Below, piece after piece: positions 26,845 through 36,223 of a stretch of 64,000 bases of DNA. The DNA comes from CAWCTB01 sp963798275 (GTDB lineage: Bacteria > Acidobacteriota > Terriglobia > Terriglobales > Acidobacteriaceae). The position numbers and the translations under genes were made by a program. The notes under the pieces are model-generated. The model made no database searches. It was not told where the DNA came from and saw only the letters and a program-made list of their open reading frames with translations. The stretch's first letter is position 1, and every line of letters begins with the position of its first letter. The DNA is taken from assembly GCA_963798275.1 (NCBI GenBank), contig CAWCTB010000051.1, positions 62,001-126,000 on the forward strand, given 5' to 3'.

Positions 26845-28287
26845 TCAACGGCTCTCTTTGAGCCTAACCCGTAAATAGACATTGAAGCCCATCGGATGAT
26901 CCCCATAGTAAGTCTTGATCGCGTCGGGAATGCTGTAAGCCGTCACATTCGCTCCTAGACCCGTCTCCACGTTGAAGAACGTTCCCAGATCGCGCGTGTA
27001 GCCGGCCGTATAGGCATTAACATTGAAGACTGGTACGGCGTCCCGCGCGGTGGTGCCACCGAAGACCTGATTCTCGTGCCCGAACAGTTCATCTTTCTGC
27101 GTCCACTCGTATCGCGCCGTGACGAAGTTTTTGCCGGAGAAGGGAACCACGGTTTCCGCCAGCACCGCGTCGGTGCCGTATTTGGGGGCCGTCTTCCAAT
27201 TGCGGCCCCACACCAGCGAAGTTGCCCACCATGTGCCCTGCGGCCGCGGCATCACGTACTCGACGGAAGCTGTGGTGCGAACGATGTCTCCGGGTTCGAG
27301 TGCTTCGGGATGGGCCATGCGTCCGGCGGAGACTTGGGCGACCCAGCGTGAACTTGGCGTGAAGCTGATGCGCCCGGAATACGAGTCCATTGGCCCAAAG
27401 GGAATGGTCCACCGGTTCTCACCCGGCTCCGCCCCGTGAAATCCCGACGCCTCAAAGCGAAGCGTCTTCAGCGAAAGACCTGCGGTGATCACGTTCGAGA
27501 GAATGTGCGTGGAGTCTTCCCAGTGATGCCCCAGTGTAGCCTGCGGGATCTCCATCGCCGATGCCCGATGAGGATAGGCCACCGGCCCGAGAGCGATATC
27601 GCCCATGACCGCGTAGTATACGTATCCCACCGCCTGACTGCCGAGCGGGTGCGCATACTGAACGCTCAGTTCCATGACGAAGTTGTGCGGGTGCTGGGCA
27701 TTGGTGATGGGTTCCCCATAGGCGGTCTCGCCGGTCTGAAAGAGCAGAGGATAACGCCTGTCGGTAATGGTGGCGGGCTCCAGGCTAAGCATCGTGCGCA
27801 GCATGACATTGCCGCTCCACAGGCGATGGATCGCGCTAAGCATGCCCCAGTTCACCGAGTACAACTTGTCAGCACCGAGAGGTCCGGTTTGCTGCGTATC
27901 TACCAGGAAGGCTTGTCCCATCCACATCAGGCTCCAATTCCCGGCGCTGGTCATCAGCATCGGCATGGGCCAGGCAGACGGCTGAAAGGCCGTGCCGGAC
28001 GATTCGGTCATGAGGAAGTTGAGGGACCGGTCTGCGCCATGATCCATGTGCTGCATGGAGTCGTGGGCCATCTCCATATTCATATCGGATGAGGATTGCT
28101 TTTGCGCGGAGGTATCGGCCGACTGCGCCTGCGCTAACGCGGCAACGATTGGCGCGCACAGCATTATCGCCATGGCCACGAGCAGGCATCCGGCTCGCAA
28201 GAGGCACGAAGCTGTAGGTCCGAACCGCCGATGTCGTTCACTGCACCGTTCGCGTGTTACTGGGCTGGGATTAAGTGTAACCAACAT
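26845..28287 (-). CDS. Met/His-rich outer-membrane beta-barrel protein of unknown function
   Basis: About 480 residues with a signal peptide whose hydrophobic core is LLVAMAIMLCAPIVAALAQA. Just behind it is a Met/His-rich segment (MNMEMAHDSMQHMDHG), a composition typical of periplasmic copper or silver binding. The rest has alternating hydrophobic strands, many Trp/Tyr/Gly residues and ends in VYLRVRLKESR, fitting an outer-membrane barrel. A role in copper handling is inferred from the metal-rich segment alone; no copper pump or oxidase gene lies nearby. The start is uncertain and could be further inside. Confidence 0.65.
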   Translation of the reverse strand: MLVTLNPSPVTRERCSERHRRFGPTASCLLRAGCLLVAMAIMLCAPIVAALAQAQSADTSAQKQSSSDMNMEMAHDSMQHMDHGADRSLNFLMTESSGTAFQPSAWPMPMLMTSAGNWSLMWMGQAFLVDTQQTGPLGADKLYSVNWGMLSAIHRLWSGNVMLRTMLSLEPATITDRRYPLLFQTGETAYGEPITNAQHPHNFVMELSVQYAHPLGSQAVGYVYYAVMGDIALGPVAYPHRASAMEIPQATLGHHWEDSTHILSNVITAGLSLKTLRFEASGFHGAEPGENRWTIPFGPMDSYSGRISFTPSSRWVAQVSAGRMAHPEALEPGDIVRTTASVEYVMPRPQGTWWATSLVWGRNWKTAPKYGTDAVLAETVVPFSGKNFVTARYEWTQKDELFGHENQVFGGTTARDAVPVFNVNAYTAGYTRDLGTFFNVETGLGANVTAYSIPDAIKTYYGDHPMGFNVYLRVRLKESR

Positions 28288-28419
28288 TTGCTCATTCGGA
28301 CGGCATCGAGTGGGGCCGTGCAGGGTGCGAGTGGGGATGGACTATGGAGTCACCCCAAACCGCCATGCCATCCGTTCATGTTAACCTTTGCGCAATGGAT
28401 GTGAAATTGCGGAGCAGCC

Positions 28420-28875
28420 ATGCCGCTCATACGTAGCTGTTCAAAGTGCGGGCGCAAGAATCGAACTCCCGCGAAGCATCTTGCCGACACCGGTCATTGT
28501 GGCCAGTGCAAAGCTCCGCTGCCGCCGGTGAGCCAGCCCATGGAAGCCGACACGGAGGTGTTCGACGAGATCATCCGCGAGGCTCGCGTGCCGGTACTGG
28601 TCGATTTCTGGGCAGCGTGGTGCGGGCCCTGCAAAATGGCCGCGCCGGAAGTGGCGCGAGCCGCAGCCGACATGGCCGGGCATGCCCTCGTGCTGAAGGT
28701 GGATACGGAGCGCTATCCCGAGTTGGCGGCCCGCTACCACGTGCGCGGCATCCCCAATTTCGCGGTCTTCTCGTCCGGCCGCCTGGTGCAGCAGCAAGCT
28801 GGAGTTGTCGACTACCAGCAGTTGGAGGCATGGCTGCGAGCCGCTGGTACAGTCTCAGCCGCCTCATCTCGTTGA
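28420..28875 (+). CDS. trxC: Thioredoxin 2 with N-terminal zinc ribbon
   Basis: 151 residues. The N-terminal CSKCGRKNR..CGQCK is a four-Cys zinc-binding ribbon, and the thioredoxin fold follows with active site FWAAWCGPCK and the cis-Pro loop RGIPNFAVF. This is the TrxC arrangement: a cytoplasmic reductant for protein disulfides, often induced by oxidative stress. The start at 28420 fits the family. The stop lies 56 bases before the next gene. Confidence 0.94.
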   Translation: MPLIRSCSKCGRKNRTPAKHLADTGHCGQCKAPLPPVSQPMEADTEVFDEIIREARVPVLVDFWAAWCGPCKMAAPEVARAAADMAGHALVLKVDTERYPELAARYHVRGIPNFAVFSSGRLVQQQAGVVDYQQLEAWLRAAGTVSAASSR

Positions 28876-28930
28876 TCACCTGGTGGCGCGGGCGGTCTTT
28901 GCGGCTCCGGATTTCGCTGCGCGTATTACT

Positions 28931-30037
28931 ATGAAGGCCATGAAAATCCTGCTCTCTCTGTTGGTGCTCGTAACCATGACGTTCCCCTCCTCCTGCGAAG
29001 TTACCAGCCAAACCTTCGGCAAGATGCCGGATGGAACCGAGATCAATTTGTACACGCTGAGGGATGGCCAGATCGAAGTCCGGATCATGACCTACGGCGC
29101 CATCGTTCAGTCCATCAAAGTGCCCGACCGCAATGGCAAAGCCGCCGACATCACGTTGGGATTCGACACACTCGATGAATACGTAAAAGGAAACACCCCG
29201 TACTTCGGCGTGATTGCCGGACGCTACGCCAACCGCATCGCCAATGGAACCTTCAAGCTGGACGGCAAGACATACACCCTCACCAGGAACGATGGCGACA
29301 ACACGTTGCATGGCGGCGTAACCGGCTTCAATAAAGCGGTATGGAAGGACAAGCAGATCAAGGACGGCGTGGAATTCACGCTTGTCAGCCCGAATGGCGA
29401 CCAGGGTTTCCCAGGCACGCTTACCACTGTGGTTCGCTACACCCTGAGCAAGGGCGAGTTGCACATTGACTACACGGCCACGACTGATGCCGACACCGTG
29501 CTCAATCTGACGAACCATTCGTACTTCAACCTGAAGGGCCAGGGCGACGGAGACATCCTCAATCACCAGGTCAAGATCAATGCGCATCGCTATACGCCGG
29601 TGGACAAGAACCTGATTCCCACGGGCGAACTGGCGGCAGTGGCTGGAACGCCGTTCGATTTTCTGAAAATGACAACCGTGGGTACGCGCATCAACGATGA
29701 CAATGAGCAGTTGAAGCTCGGTTTGGGGTACGACCACAACTTCGCCCTGGATGCTGGCGGAAAGTTTGCCGAAGCAGCCGAGGTCTACGAGCCGACGAGC
29801 GGGCGCGTTCTGACGGTTCTTACGGATCAGCCCGGGTTGCAGTTCTACACCGGGAACCACCTGGACGGCACGGTGACCGGCAAGGCAGGGGCAGTCTACA
29901 AGCAGCGCTATGGACTGTGCCTGGAGACCCAGCATTTCCCCGACTCACCGAACCACCCAAGCTTTCCTTCCACCGAATTGAAGCCTGGGCAGAAGTTCCA
30001 CTCGGAAACGATCTTCAGGTTTTCCGTTCGCAAATAG
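28931..30037 (+). CDS. galM: Aldose 1-epimerase (mutarotase), exported
   Basis: 368 residues. Interconverts alpha and beta anomers of hexoses such as galactose. Family motifs are GRYANRIANGTF, NTLHGG (catalytic His), NHSYFNL (second His) and LETQHFPDSPNHP, with the catalytic Glu in this C-terminal block. The ATG at 28931 is followed by a signal peptide that may end in a lipobox (PSSC), so the enzyme probably works in the periplasm, unlike cytoplasmic GalM of E. coli. No sugar-utilisation genes surround it. Confidence 0.93.
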   Translation: MKAMKILLSLLVLVTMTFPSSCEVTSQTFGKMPDGTEINLYTLRDGQIEVRIMTYGAIVQSIKVPDRNGKAADITLGFDTLDEYVKGNTPYFGVIAGRYANRIANGTFKLDGKTYTLTRNDGDNTLHGGVTGFNKAVWKDKQIKDGVEFTLVSPNGDQGFPGTLTTVVRYTLSKGELHIDYTATTDADTVLNLTNHSYFNLKGQGDGDILNHQVKINAHRYTPVDKNLIPTGELAAVAGTPFDFLKMTTVGTRINDDNEQLKLGLGYDHNFALDAGGKFAEAAEVYEPTSGRVLTVLTDQPGLQFYTGNHLDGTVTGKAGAVYKQRYGLCLETQHFPDSPNHPSFPSTELKPGQKFHSETIFRFSVRK

Positions 30038-30093
30038 CGCTTGCGCCAGTCAATCAGCGCTGCCGGTCGCGGTTGCCTTGAAGGGGTTAGCTT

Positions 30094-31086
30094 TCACGGC
30101 GAGGTTTTCATTTCTAGGACCTCGACCCGGTTCCGGCCCTTTGACTTGGCGAGATACAGGGCTGCGTCGGCGCGATGCAGAAGCACCTCCAGTGAAGGCT
30201 TGCGGTTAGGGTCGGCGACGGTCATGCCAATGCTCACCGTCACCGGGATGCTGCCGAAGGTCGTTTCGGCAGGGCGGGTCGCGATAACCGTCCGCAAGCG
30301 CTCGGCGTATTCCAACGGAACTTCCATGTCGAGTCCGGCGGCACACACCACGAACTCTTCGCCCCCGAAGCGGCTCAGAACATCGTAAGGACGGATGTTC
30401 GCGGACCAGCGCCGCGCCACTTCCTGCAGCACCTCGTCCCCGGCCGCGTGGCCGTACGAATCGTTGATGCTCTTGAAGCGATCGATATCCACCATCAGCA
30501 GCACCAGAGGGACGTTGGCACGGCGGGAGCGTTCCAGTTCCGCCCGAAAGAGATCGCCAAAGACCACCCGATTCCAAAGTGAGGTCAGAAAATCGTGGGT
30601 GGCATGAAAGCGCAATTGTTCCTGGGCAGCCAGCAAACCATCGTGCAGCCGGAGGGTCCGCATCCCGACCTGCACCCGGGCCAGCAATTCGCCCGAGTTG
30701 AAGGGTTTGGTAAGGTAATCATCTGCGCCCGCCTCCAGTCCTGCGACGATGTCGGCTTTGGCGTCTTTTCCGGTCAGTAGCAGGATGTACTGGTAACGGT
30801 CTGAATTCCTCTCGCGCAGCCGGCGGCAGACCTCCGGGCCCGGCAGGCTGGGCATCATCCAGTCCAGCACCAGCAAGCGAGGGTAAGGCGGGGAGGTGGC
30901 GGCCGTCAACGCCTCCATGCCGTCGCCGGCGATGGTGATCTCGTACCGCTCGCGCTCCAGCAACCTCTGCAGAATACGGCAGTAAACCGGATCATCCTCG
31001 GCTATCAGCACATGCCTCGGTTCCTGAACCGCGGAGGACGCAAGGGATTCAACATGATACGGAATCGGGTTGGTAGTCAGGCCCAT
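30094..31086 (-). CDS. Response regulator with diguanylate cyclase output (REC-GGDEF)
   Basis: 330 residues. The receiver domain (about 25-145) has the acidic pair at EDD and the phosphate-accepting Asp in LLVLDWMMPS (D75), with Lys in TKPF. The GGDEF domain follows (about 160-325) with active site GGEEF at 241-245 and, five residues before it, RPYD, an intact product-inhibition I-site. It should make c-di-GMP from GTP upon phosphorylation. Its start overlaps the end of the upstream receiver/HPt gene by 38 bases, so it is the output of the phosphorelay encoded upstream in the same operon. Confidence 0.92.
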   Translation of the reverse strand: MGLTTNPIPYHVESLASSAVQEPRHVLIAEDDPVYCRILQRLLERERYEITIAGDGMEALTAATSPPYPRLLVLDWMMPSLPGPEVCRRLRERNSDRYQYILLLTGKDAKADIVAGLEAGADDYLTKPFNSGELLARVQVGMRTLRLHDGLLAAQEQLRFHATHDFLTSLWNRVVFGDLFRAELERSRRANVPLVLLMVDIDRFKSINDSYGHAAGDEVLQEVARRWSANIRPYDVLSRFGGEEFVVCAAGLDMEVPLEYAERLRTVIATRPAETTFGSIPVTVSIGMTVADPNRKPSLEVLLHRADAALYLAKSKGRNRVEVLEMKTSP

Positions 31087-32335
31087 GGGTCATGGCTCCG
31101 GCCGGGGGATTCATCACTTCTCGCAGTCCATGGACTTGCGCCAGCAGCAACTGGATCCATCCCCGCATGGATGCCTGGTCTGCTATCTCGCTGGACTTTT
31201 CGATCTGCTGCGCCAGTTTGGCCGCATCGCTGGCGCACAAGTACCCGAGGCTTCCTTTCAGGGTGTGGGCCAAATCGCGTACCGCCGCCAGATCGTTGCG
31301 TGCAATCGCGTCGTTCAGACGATGCGATTGCTTGGGAAACTGCTCGAAGAAAACCTCAATCAGCTCGTTCAGCAGCACTTCATCGCCGCCCACCCGTTGC
31401 AGCGCCGCTTCCCGGTCCCATGACGGCTTGGATACCGGCTCTGGATCTGCCTGACGTTCGGGAGTAAGCGTTTCTGCGGTGTGCCGGCAAACCTGTTGCG
31501 TTACCCGCTCAATGTCGGCGATTTTGGCTGGCTTGCTCAGGTAATCGTCCATACCGGCCGCCAGGCAGGTCTCGCGATCGCCTTTCATGGCGTGAGCGGT
31601 CATGGCGATGATGGGAACGTGCGTGTTGCTGTGGCCCTCCCACTCGCGGATAGCGCGAGTCGCCGCCAACCCATCCATTTCGGGCATCTGCACGTCCATA
31701 AACACCAGGTCGAAGGCCTCGGCTTGGATCATCGCCAAAGCTTCCTTGCCGTTGAGCGCTGCTTGCGTTCGGTGCCCCATGCGCTCTAACGTCCGGCAAA
31801 GGAACGTCTGATTTACCGCATTGTCTTCCGCCACCAGAATCTTCAACGTTCGCGGCGTCCCATGTACGAGGGAGCGGGTGATCAAGCCACGCCCGCCATG
31901 GGGGTGGTGACCTGACAACAGGAGATCGAGGGCGCGCAGCAGTTCCGAGCGTCGTACCGGCTTGGTGAGGTAACACTCGATGCCCAGCTCGCAACAGCGC
32001 GCCAGGTCTCCCCGGCGGTCCGCCGAGGTCAGCATCATGACCGGCATATGACTGAGATCGGCATCCCCCTGCATGGCCTGCACCAGGGTGAAGCCGTCCA
32101 TTTCGGGCATTTGGGAATCGACCACGACGGCGCGGTAACGGTCCCCGTCGGCGAGCGAGGCACGAAGCAGCATGAGCGCCTGGGCTCCGCTGAAGGCGGC
32201 ATCGCACCGGATGTCCCAGCCCTTCATGTGTTCGGAGAGGATGCGGCGGTTCGTCGCATTGTCGTCCACCACCAGCATGCGCAGGCCGCTCAGTTCAGGT
32301 GCGTTCGTGATCGCAGACGGCCCGGGATGCTTCAA
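31049..32335 (-). CDS. Tandem receiver-receiver-HPt protein, probably the C-terminal half of the hybrid kinase
   Basis: 428 residues as written. Two receiver domains, with phosphate Asp at D73 (VVDSQMPEMDG) and D214 (VFMDVQMPEMDG), are followed by an HPt domain with phosphate His H357 (DLAHTLKGSLG). The frame begins at a TTG inside the last codons of the kinase gene, overlapping it by 41 bases. The first family-like residues (PELSGLRMLVVDDNATN) form the linker normally seen in unfused-looking hybrid kinases such as BarA. One deleted base near 32300 would fuse both genes into a protein of about 930 residues, which I think is the true form. Confidence 0.85.
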   Translation of the reverse strand: MKHPGPSAITNAPELSGLRMLVVDDNATNRRILSEHMKGWDIRCDAAFSGAQALMLLRASLADGDRYRAVVVDSQMPEMDGFTLVQAMQGDADLSHMPVMMLTSADRRGDLARCCELGIECYLTKPVRRSELLRALDLLLSGHHPHGGRGLITRSLVHGTPRTLKILVAEDNAVNQTFLCRTLERMGHRTQAALNGKEALAMIQAEAFDLVFMDVQMPEMDGLAATRAIREWEGHSNTHVPIIAMTAHAMKGDRETCLAAGMDDYLSKPAKIADIERVTQQVCRHTAETLTPERQADPEPVSKPSWDREAALQRVGGDEVLLNELIEVFFEQFPKQSHRLNDAIARNDLAAVRDLAHTLKGSLGYLCASDAAKLAQQIEKSSEIADQASMRGWIQLLLAQVHGLREVMNPPAGAMTHGPDYQPDSVSC

Positions 32336-33839
32336 CCCAGCCCAGCTTTACGCTAAAGAAGAAAGTGGTGCCTTCTCCGGGCTGACTCTCTACCCAGATG
32401 CTGCCCCCCATCAACTCCACCAGGCGTGACGCGATGGAGAGGCCCAGTCCGGTCCCCCCGTATTGCCGGGTGGTGCTGGTGTCGGCCTGGGAGAACGCGC
32501 TAAAAATGGTTTGCACCTTGTCGGACTCGATGCCGATGCCGGTGTCGCGAACGCTGAAGTGTAATGTGACGTTACCTTCCTGCCGGCCGGAGCAAGTTCC
32601 CTCCACAACCACTTCACCGGCGGAAGTGAACTTGATGGCATTACCCACCAGGTTGACCAGGATCTGCCGCAGGCGGTAAGGATCCCCTACCGTGACGTGC
32701 GGCACTTGCGCATCCAGCCGGTAGGCCAGTTCCAGGTTTTTCTGGTGCGCTCGCACCGCCAGGCTCTTGATGGTTTCGTTCACCACCTCGTGCAGGTCGA
32801 ACTCCACCGCTTCCAGGTCAAGTTTTCCCGATTCGATCTTGGAGAAATCGAGAACATCGTTGATCACGATCAGCAGGGAATCGGCCGAGCTCTTAGCCAG
32901 TTGCAGGTATTCGCGCTGTTCCGGGGTGAGCTCCGAGTCCAGGGCCAACTCCAGCATCCCGATCACGCCATTCATCGGGGTGCGAATCTCGTGGCTCATG
33001 TTGGCCAGAAAATCGCTCTTGGCCCGGCTGGCGCTTTCCGCGGCCTCCTTGGCTGCCAGCAGGTCGCGATTCAACTGGCGCAACTCAATGGTGCGCGCGG
33101 CGACCTCGGACTCCAGATTGCACTTGTGTCGCTCCAGGGCCCGGTCCCGCTGCTCGATCTGGCCCAGCATCTCGTTGAAGCCGGAAACCAGTTCGCCGAC
33201 TTCATCGCGGGTCAGCACCTCGGCCCGCAGCGAGTAATCGGCCGTTCGCGAAACCTTGCGGGCAATGGCCAGCAGGCTGCGTATGGGATAGGTGACCACC
33301 CGCTGTAGATTGGAAGCCAGGATAAAGGCCACAATGGACGACGCGATCAGTACCAGCACGGTGACCAGTCCATACTGGAACAGGCGCGGCAGCACGCCGG
33401 CCTGTCGCGCCTGCACCAGCACCGTGCCAACCCGTTCCTCGCCGGCCATCACCGGTTTGGCCAGCGTCAGCTCCTGGTGAAGGACGTGCAAACCATCGGC
33501 CGGAATCCCATCCGGGCAGCGATGCTGCCTGCTCCGGACGTAGCTGGCGAATAGATATCCGTCGTCGAAATAGAGACAGGCTCCGATGACATTGGGATCG
33601 AACCGGGAAGTGGAAAGCACCTCCATGGCAGCCCGCCGATCGGAGAAGGCCAGCGCCGCTGTGCTGTTCTGTCCCAGCACATCGGCCAGGACGGAGACTG
33701 TCTCGATCTGGTGTACACGATACCGGTACAGATCGTAGGTGAACATCCAGAGGCATGCCAGCACAAGCGAAACCCCGCTGACGCTGGTGATGATGACAAC
33801 CAGCTTGCGGGCAACCGACATGTCGTCGAAGCGTCTCAT
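32295..33839 (-). CDS. CHASE8-HAMP sensor histidine kinase
   Basis: 514 residues. A first membrane helix (about 12-34), a periplasmic CHASE8 domain (LADVLGQNSTAALAFSDRRA is its signature), a second helix (about 156-178), HAMP, a coiled coil, HisKA with H283 in SHEIRTP, and HATPase with NLVGNAIKF, DTGIGI and GTGLGLSI. CHASE8 is the sensor domain of YfiN/TpbB diguanylate cyclases, where the periplasmic YfiR represses it. Here it drives a kinase. The ATG directly abuts the stop of the yfiR-like gene, so the two are translated together. Confidence 0.92.
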   Translation of the reverse strand: MRRFDDMSVARKLVVIITSVSGVSLVLACLWMFTYDLYRYRVHQIETVSVLADVLGQNSTAALAFSDRRAAMEVLSTSRFDPNVIGACLYFDDGYLFASYVRSRQHRCPDGIPADGLHVLHQELTLAKPVMAGEERVGTVLVQARQAGVLPRLFQYGLVTVLVLIASSIVAFILASNLQRVVTYPIRSLLAIARKVSRTADYSLRAEVLTRDEVGELVSGFNEMLGQIEQRDRALERHKCNLESEVAARTIELRQLNRDLLAAKEAAESASRAKSDFLANMSHEIRTPMNGVIGMLELALDSELTPEQREYLQLAKSSADSLLIVINDVLDFSKIESGKLDLEAVEFDLHEVVNETIKSLAVRAHQKNLELAYRLDAQVPHVTVGDPYRLRQILVNLVGNAIKFTSAGEVVVEGTCSGRQEGNVTLHFSVRDTGIGIESDKVQTIFSAFSQADTSTTRQYGGTGLGLSIASRLVELMGGSIWVESQPGEGTTFFFSVKLGWVEASRAVCDHERT

Positions 33840-34511
33840 TCAGTTCGCGGCTCCGGCCTGCGGTGTCTCCTCGGTGCGGTTCGCGAGTTGGAGCAGTCGA
33901 GAACTGGCGCTCAGGTGGGCACGCTCCATCGCATGGGTATTGATCTCGAAGCGCACCCGATCGGCGTCGGAAACCAGGCAAATAATGCCGCCCCGCAAAC
34001 AAAACTCAGGCTGATCGCCGACCGTCAGTACTTCCCGGTCACGCACCGATTCGAGATAGCGGTCGCCGTCTGACTCACTGACATGGCCAATGTAAAAGAC
34101 TTGGCACTTCTGGGCCTGGGCTGGGCTATTAATCTCCTGGACTTCGATTGGGTGTCCCGAGATCTGCTTCGACTGGGCGAGCGTTTGCAGGTCCGAGGCC
34201 ACTCGGGAGGCTTTCAAAGTACACATCAGGAACGGCCGCGTTTGCGGACCGAGACTCACCGCCGGCCAGCTTATAAACTGGGAGAGATGATGGATTAACG
34301 CGCCCTTGCCTTCATCCTCAGTGATCCGTAGCACCTGCCCTGTGCACCAGCCGGGGAAACTCAAGCTAAGCAGCAGATACCAGACTGCGCTCCCCCAGAC
34401 CCTCCGCCGATTGCATCGAAGGCTGCAGGCACGGCTCGGGGCAGTCCGTGGAATCTCTGCCGCCCCAACCGGGAAGATTGCGGCCCGTCGGAATCGCGCA
34501 GTATGGTGCAC
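33840..34511 (-). CDS. YfiR-family (DUF4154) periplasmic protein
   Basis: 223 residues. After a Cys/Arg-rich start and a hydrophobic signal (VWYLLLSLSFPGW) comes the YfiR fold: LIHHLSQFISWP, PFLMCTL, CQVFYIG, VLTVGDQPEFCLRGGIICLV, VRFEINTHAMERAHLSASSRLLQLA. Paired Cys residues are kept, as in YfiR where disulfides control its state. YfiR represses the CHASE8 protein YfiN in Pseudomonas. Here the partner would be the CHASE8 kinase encoded immediately downstream. It is the first gene of the signalling operon. The exact start is uncertain. Confidence 0.85.
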   Translation of the reverse strand: MHHTARFRRAAIFPVGAAEIPRTAPSRACSLRCNRRRVWGSAVWYLLLSLSFPGWCTGQVLRITEDEGKGALIHHLSQFISWPAVSLGPQTRPFLMCTLKASRVASDLQTLAQSKQISGHPIEVQEINSPAQAQKCQVFYIGHVSESDGDRYLESVRDREVLTVGDQPEFCLRGGIICLVSDADRVRFEINTHAMERAHLSASSRLLQLANRTEETPQAGAAN

Positions 34512-34600
34512 ACTGGCTTCATCGGCACCCCGGGCCTACGGCTTCATTTGCCGGGAAGGAGAGGGCCAAGGCCACCACCACCCTCGGCCCAAATGGAGAT

Positions 34601-36067
34601 TCAACGATCAGTACGGCGCGATGTATCGGGAGAGCCGCTTAGCTGGCGGCTTCGGAAGAGACGGGAACCGGTTCCGGTGCTCGCTATGACCCTCACCATG
34701 CAGAGGGCTGCGTTGCGCGGGTCCCATTCTTCGAACCATGCGACCTGTTCCTGCACCAGTGTAACCAGCAAAGCGTATTCGCCCGGACCTGTTGGCGCGA
34801 CCACGCGCAGATCGTAAGTGCGCTCGCCATTGGCCGAAAGCTCGGGCATCAGGGCGGTGCGCTCGCCGTCGTGGACAACGCCAGGTCCGTCGATTTCGAC
34901 CCAGTGATAGCTGAGATTCACCGGCGTGCCGCCAGAACTGCTCATGGTGTATGGAGAATGATTGCGAACCGTGACCTCGCACGGGAAGGCCTGCCCGGCT
35001 GAGATTGCCGAGTTCGGCGGAGTCACCCGTATATCGACTAACTGCCGATCCGGGGAATCCAGGCGAGGCATCGGCTCGGCCCCCATCAGGTAAAGTCCGA
35101 ATTGCTGGCGAACCGGATCGAACGGTCCGCTCCCGGTCTGGGCTTCCAATGGGGACGACGTCGCGTAGGGACATTTTTCACAGATCGTGCCGTCCAAGTC
35201 GGGCTTCTCGCCAAGGAAACGCCGGCGCAGATCTCGCATGGGCTCGCCATTCCACACCTCAGCCAGCGACTGAGTCTTGAGATCGCCCAGTGGCATCTTG
35301 CCGCCGTAATCGTTGCAGCAGGGAACTACCGTCCCATCGGCGAGGACGGTGAAGCCAATCCATGGTTCGTAGCACAGCCCCGACGGAGTGGGCGGCTGGG
35401 ATTGCGTAATCTGGATCAACTGCTCGTCCTGGTTTGCCCAAACGTGAAAGTCCTTGACCGTGACCGAGTCGAAGCCGTGGCCGCGCCACTGCTTAAGGAA
35501 GAGATCCTTTTCGCTGTGATTGGCGTCCATGTCGATCATCTGCAGCGCGACCTTAAGATCGCTGTTGCGGGCGCGCTTCATCTCGCCAAAGCGCGCAATG
35601 TTCGCACTTACCTTCTCGAAACGTGCGCCCAGGCGAATACCTTCGAAGGTCTCCTTGGTCGCGCCGTCGAGGCACAACAGCAGGATCGAGAGCTTGCTAT
35701 CCAGGATCGCCCGGCACGCTTTCTCGTCCATCAAGGTGGCGTTCGTGCTGATACCGGTGCGAATGCCGGCTTCTTCGGCCATGTCGATCATGCGATAGAT
35801 ATTTTTGTTGATGAGCGGCTCGCCGAAGAAATGCAACCACATGAATTCCACGAAACCCGCGCCTTCGGCCACGATCTTCTCGTAGACCGTCATGCTCATG
35901 TTTTCATTGACCCGGCCCATTGACGGATACGGGCACATGATGCACTTGAGGTTGCAGATGCTGGTCGACTCGATGACCAGGTACACTGGCATGCCGCGGC
36001 TCACCTCAGACCGCTGCAGGTAGCTGTCGCCGAGCAATGCCCGATTCTGTAGCGAATTGATGCGCAT
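34601..36067 (-). CDS. Radical SAM/SPASM protein with C-terminal beta-sandwich domain
   Basis: About 488 residues. CNLKCIMCP near residue 40 is the CxxxCxxC site for the SAM-binding [4Fe-4S] cluster. A SPASM-like auxiliary site follows with C..CCNDYGG and CEKCPY. The last 140 residues form a separate beta-sandwich domain with LSYHWVEIDG, RTALMPEL, GEYALLVTLVQEQVAWFEEW. That domain type is often fused to glycosyltransferases and methyltransferases of surface polysaccharides, so the protein may modify a cell-surface glycan or peptide. The ATG at 36067 was picked because the family homology begins there; 26 more residues upstream are possible. Confidence 0.82.
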   Translation of the reverse strand: MRINSLQNRALLGDSYLQRSEVSRGMPVYLVIESTSICNLKCIMCPYPSMGRVNENMSMTVYEKIVAEGAGFVEFMWLHFFGEPLINKNIYRMIDMAEEAGIRTGISTNATLMDEKACRAILDSKLSILLLCLDGATKETFEGIRLGARFEKVSANIARFGEMKRARNSDLKVALQMIDMDANHSEKDLFLKQWRGHGFDSVTVKDFHVWANQDEQLIQITQSQPPTPSGLCYEPWIGFTVLADGTVVPCCNDYGGKMPLGDLKTQSLAEVWNGEPMRDLRRRFLGEKPDLDGTICEKCPYATSSPLEAQTGSGPFDPVRQQFGLYLMGAEPMPRLDSPDRQLVDIRVTPPNSAISAGQAFPCEVTVRNHSPYTMSSSGGTPVNLSYHWVEIDGPGVVHDGERTALMPELSANGERTYDLRVVAPTGPGEYALLVTLVQEQVAWFEEWDPRNAALCMVRVIASTGTGSRLFRSRQLSGSPDTSRRTDR

Positions 36068-36223
36068 TTCCTGCAGTCTGAAGATGTGCCTTGTGCGAGT
36101 GGTGGCCGAAACTGTAACCAGAGTATAGAACGGAATTGAGCTCACACAAAGCGTGAGGCAAAGCGGTCGCGGCCAGGATAACCGCGTTGTCCTCTATGCG
36201 GCTGGCGGAGAGAGAAAGTCGCT

